NCBI GenBank assembly: GCA_016219165.1
Contig: JACRCB010000110.1
Location: forward strand, 1 to 17,043
DNA length: 17,043 nt
Direction of reading: 5' to 3'
Source of the DNA: Deltaproteobacteria bacterium
GTDB lineage: Bacteria; Desulfobacterota; GWC2-55-46; DRQE01
Below are positions 14,969 through 17,043 of this stretch, piece after piece. The translations under genes and the position numbers were made by a program. The notes beneath the pieces are model-generated. The model was given only the letters and a program-made list of their open reading frames with translations, did no database searches and was not told the DNA's origin. Positions within the stretch are counted from its first letter, which is position 1; the number at the start of each line of letters is the position of its first letter.

Positions 14969-16294
14969 TTAAACGGGAAGGATGTTCTTCAGGCTCCTCA
15001 TCCCCCCTTTTTTAAACCTCTTCATCATATCTCTCATCTGGCCGTACTGCTTTACGAGCCTGTTTACGTCCTGAACCGTCCTGCCGCTCCCGCGTGCTAT
15101 CCTTGCGCGCCTGCCTGCGTTGAGGATACCCGGGGTTTTCCTCTCTTTGGCCGTCATCGAGTTTATTATGGCCTCTATCCTCGAAATCTCTTTTTCATCC
15201 ACCTTCAGCCCCTTCGCCTTCTTGAGCGCGCCGAACCCCGGTATCATCGAGAGGATACTGTCGAGCGAACCCATGCGCTTTATCTGCCCGAGGTGTTCCC
15301 TGAAATCATCGAGCGTAAACGTATCCTTCTTTATCTTCTTTTCGAGTTCCCGGGCATCTTTTTCCTCTATCGCGGCCTGCGCCTTCTCCACAAGCGTCAG
15401 CACGTCTCCCATGCCGAGAATCCTTCCGGCCATCCTGTCGGGGTGGAAGACCTCAAGGCCGTCCGTCTTTTCGCTCACGCCGATGAATTTTATGGGCTTG
15501 CCGGTGGAGATGCGCATGCTGAGCGCCGCCCCGCCGCGGGCGTCGCTGTCGAGTTTCGTAAGTATGACGCCCGTAAGCCCGATAGCTTCGTCAAAACCCT
15601 GAGCGGTCCTGACCGCATCCTGGCCGGTCATGCTGTCGGCGACAAGAAGCACCTCCGAGGGGGAAAGTATTTCTTTCAAACCCTTCAGTTCGTCCATGAG
15701 GGCCGCGTCTATGTGAAGCCTCCCCGCGGTATCCACGAGCACGGTGTCGTAGCCCTTGATTTTAGCCACCCTCAAGGCCTCCGTGCATATGTCCACGGGG
15801 TCTTTCCTGCCGGCAACGTCGAAGCAGTCCACCTTTATCTCTTCGCTGAGTTTTTGAAGCTGCAATACCGCGGCCGGCCTTGCCAAATCCGCCGGCACAA
15901 CATACGGGTTCCTGCCCTTACCCTTCAGGAGCCTTGCGAGTTTCGCCGTTGTCGTGGTCTTGCCGGAGCCCTGAAGCCCGGCGAGCATAATAACCGGAGG
16001 CCTGCCCTTGAACTCAAGTTCGGATGCGGTCTCGCCGAGGGTCGCCGCCAGTTCGTCCCGCACCACCTTTATAAACTGCTGCGCCGGGGTAACGCTTAGA
16101 AGAACATCCTGCCCCAGGGCTTTTCCCTTTACCCTCGATATGAATTCTTTTACGACCGTAAAGTTGACGTCGGCCTCAAGAAGGGCGAGCCTCACCTCTT
16201 TAAGGACGCTCTCTATGTTCGCCTCCGAAAGGGTCCCGTGCCCCTTCAAGTCCTTTATTATTCCCCTTAATTTTTCAGAAAGTCCGTCGAACAT
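14969..16294 (-). CDS. ffh: Signal recognition particle GTPase Ffh (SRP54)
   Basis: 441 residues, usual length. It binds 4.5S RNA and signal sequences of nascent membrane proteins and docks on FtsY. The N domain helices occupy 1-95. The G domain shows P-loop GLQGSGKTTTTAKLA (106-120), DTAGR (188-192), TKLD (246-249) and DARGGAAL. The Met-rich M domain runs from about 300 to the end, with RRARIARGSGR and a short basic tail. GAGGAGGGG lies unusually far (14 or more nt) before the ATG at 16294, so the spacing is longer than normal. It is first in the operon, with a promoter at 16388-16417 and a leader of about 86 nt that includes a small gccttt/aaaggc hairpin (16351-16366). Confidence 0.98.
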   Translation of the reverse strand: MFDGLSEKLRGIIKDLKGHGTLSEANIESVLKEVRLALLEADVNFTVVKEFISRVKGKALGQDVLLSVTPAQQFIKVVRDELAATLGETASELEFKGRPPVIMLAGLQGSGKTTTTAKLARLLKGKGRNPYVVPADLARPAAVLQLQKLSEEIKVDCFDVAGRKDPVDICTEALRVAKIKGYDTVLVDTAGRLHIDAALMDELKGLKEILSPSEVLLVADSMTGQDAVRTAQGFDEAIGLTGVILTKLDSDARGGAALSMRISTGKPIKFIGVSEKTDGLEVFHPDRMAGRILGMGDVLTLVEKAQAAIEEKDARELEKKIKKDTFTLDDFREHLGQIKRMGSLDSILSMIPGFGALKKAKGLKVDEKEISRIEAIINSMTAKERKTPGILNAGRRARIARGSGRTVQDVNRLVKQYGQMRDMMKRFKKGGMRSLKNILPV

Positions 16295-16387
16295 AAATGA
16301 AAAAACCGCCCCTCCTCAATCCGCGGCCGTTAGAAACACACGACCAGCGCGCCTTTTTATAAAGGCATAAAAACGGATAAGCTAATA

Positions 16388-16417
16388 ATAATATAAAACA
16401 ACCATGCCGTGTGTCAA
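16388..16417 (-). promoter_or_regulatory. Predicted sigma70 promoter of the ffh-rpsP-trmD operon
   Basis: On the minus strand TTGACA (16417-16412) is followed after 18 nt by TATTAT (16393-16388), with TATATT at 16-nt spacing as an overlapping alternative. Start is predicted near 16380. The sequence is a close match to consensus, as expected for a ribosomal-protein operon. Confidence 0.65.
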
Positions 16418-16419
16418 GG

Positions 16420-16448
16420 GATTTCGGGGAATACCGGAGATTTCGGGG
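16420..16448. repeat. Tandem gatttcgggg direct repeats upstream of the ffh -35
   Basis: Two exact 10-bp copies of gatttcgggg (16420-16429 and 16439-16448) lie 19 bp apart, beginning 3 bp upstream of the -35 element. The spacing is near two helical turns, as expected for a regulator bound on one face. Just beyond is a cggg/cccg-rich hairpin region. Function unknown. Confidence 0.5.
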
Positions 16449-16525
16449 CATCCCCAAGGTGGCGATTCTCTGTTGGCGCGCCGGATTATGCGGGATACTC
16501 AAGATTGCCGGTCTCTATCCCGGCC

Positions 16526-17043
16526 CTAATCGTGATGTTCTTCGAATATATTGTCGAGAACGCTGCCGACCGACCTGAAGGCGTCAAGCACTGCCGGGTC
16601 AAAGTGTTCCGGCATAGTCCTGCCGTCGCCCTCGGTTATTATCCTGAGGGTCTCCCCGTGTGTCATGGGCCCCTTATAAGGCCTTTTACTCCTTAATGCG
16701 TCGTATTGGTCCACTACCATCACTATCCTGCCTTCTACCGGTATATCTTCTCCCTTTAATCCCGCCGGATACCCGCTTCCGTCATATCTCTCATGGTGGT
16801 TCAAGGCGATCTTGGCCGCCGTCTGGATGCTCGGATACATGGAGTCGGCAAGCATCTTCGCGCCGATGGCCGTATGCGTTTTCATGACATTGAATTCTTC
16901 TTGCGTGAGAGGACCCGGTTTAAAAAGAATATTGTCGGGTATGCCTATCTTTCCTATGTCGTGCATCAGACTCGCAAACCGCATAATACCCGTAAAATCC
17001 TCCGGCATCTTCAACGCCCTGGAGATTACAACCGAATACATGC
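16526..17043 (-). CDS. HD-GYP domain protein, 3' part only (cut by window edge)
   Basis: The C-terminal 172 or so residues are visible. The frame runs off the window; the Met at 17041 is probably internal because the first conserved His of the domain is expected further upstream. Visible HD-GYP marks are SLMHDIGKIGIPDNILFKPG, KTHTAIGAKML, HHERYDGSGYPAGLKGEDIP and VVDQYDALRSKRPYK, all canonical, including the GYP triplet. Such domains hydrolyse cyclic-di-GMP to GMP or pGpG. The N-terminal sensor or receiver domain, if any, is outside the window. A GC hairpin (gccgg 16507-16511 / ccggc 16520-16524) stands just past the stop without a T-run. It is transcribed toward ffh, which has its own promoter. 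Confidence 0.93.
   Translation of the reverse strand, partial: MYSVVISRALKMPEDFTGIMRFASLMHDIGKIGIPDNILFKPGPLTQEEFNVMKTHTAIGAKMLADSMYPSIQTAAKIALNHHERYDGSGYPAGLKGEDIPVEGRIVMVVDQYDALRSKRPYKGPMTHGETLRIITEGDGRTMPEHFDPAVLDAFRSVGSVLDNIFEEHHD

Noticed and set aside
15293..16099. Long plus-strand 268-residue frame inside ffh
   Set aside because: It is antisense to the conserved G domain of Ffh, and its composition follows from the codon bias of that gene.

Overview
This window looks like chromosome from a Gram-negative bacterium of deltaproteobacterial or Nitrospirota-like character. The signs are moderate GC, an ffh-rpsP-rimM-trmD-rplS-rnhB-yraN housekeeping run, a hybrid histidine kinase culture typical of those groups, and a dispersed repeat of the 'cattgcgagg...gaagcaatctc' type. 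The exact lineage cannot be fixed from sequence reading alone. No tRNA, rRNA, CRISPR array or insertion-sequence transposase was seen.

Layout. Positions 1-196 hold a nested palindromic, MITE-like repeat, followed by a plus-strand membrane transglutaminase of the TgpA type (294-2312). Everything from 2419 to 11134 is on the minus strand. First in transcription is polA (11134-8555). Next is a 368-bp gap with a strong predicted sigma70 promoter, a dyad and a second MITE-like repeat. Then comes a four-gene signalling operon: a DNA-binding response regulator with its HTH in front of the receiver; a membrane sensor with GAF and PAS but no kinase; a large hybrid histidine kinase with two receivers and a GGDEF domain; and a single-domain receiver. 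The last three genes overlap by 1 to 4 bases.

Divergent from polA is a small exported protein of unknown function (11215-11748). Its consensus promoter sits so close to the ATG that its mRNA is predicted to be leaderless. It converges on the end of the minus-strand ffh operon (16294-11773), whose promoter is visible at about 16390-16417. Between trmD and rplS lies a perfect 19-bp inverted repeat that would fold in the mRNA. At the right edge is the 3' part of an HD-GYP gene, cut by the window.

How it may work. The operon at 2419-8186 combines phosphorelay, transcriptional and cyclic-di-GMP outputs. The kinase-less sensor probably feeds the hybrid kinase, which can phosphorylate its own second receiver (next to the GGDEF domain), the free receiver and possibly the HTH-receiver protein. 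The first receiver of the kinase has lost its phosphorylatable aspartate. This operon is the best candidate in the window for an undescribed system; the pathway wiring is inference.
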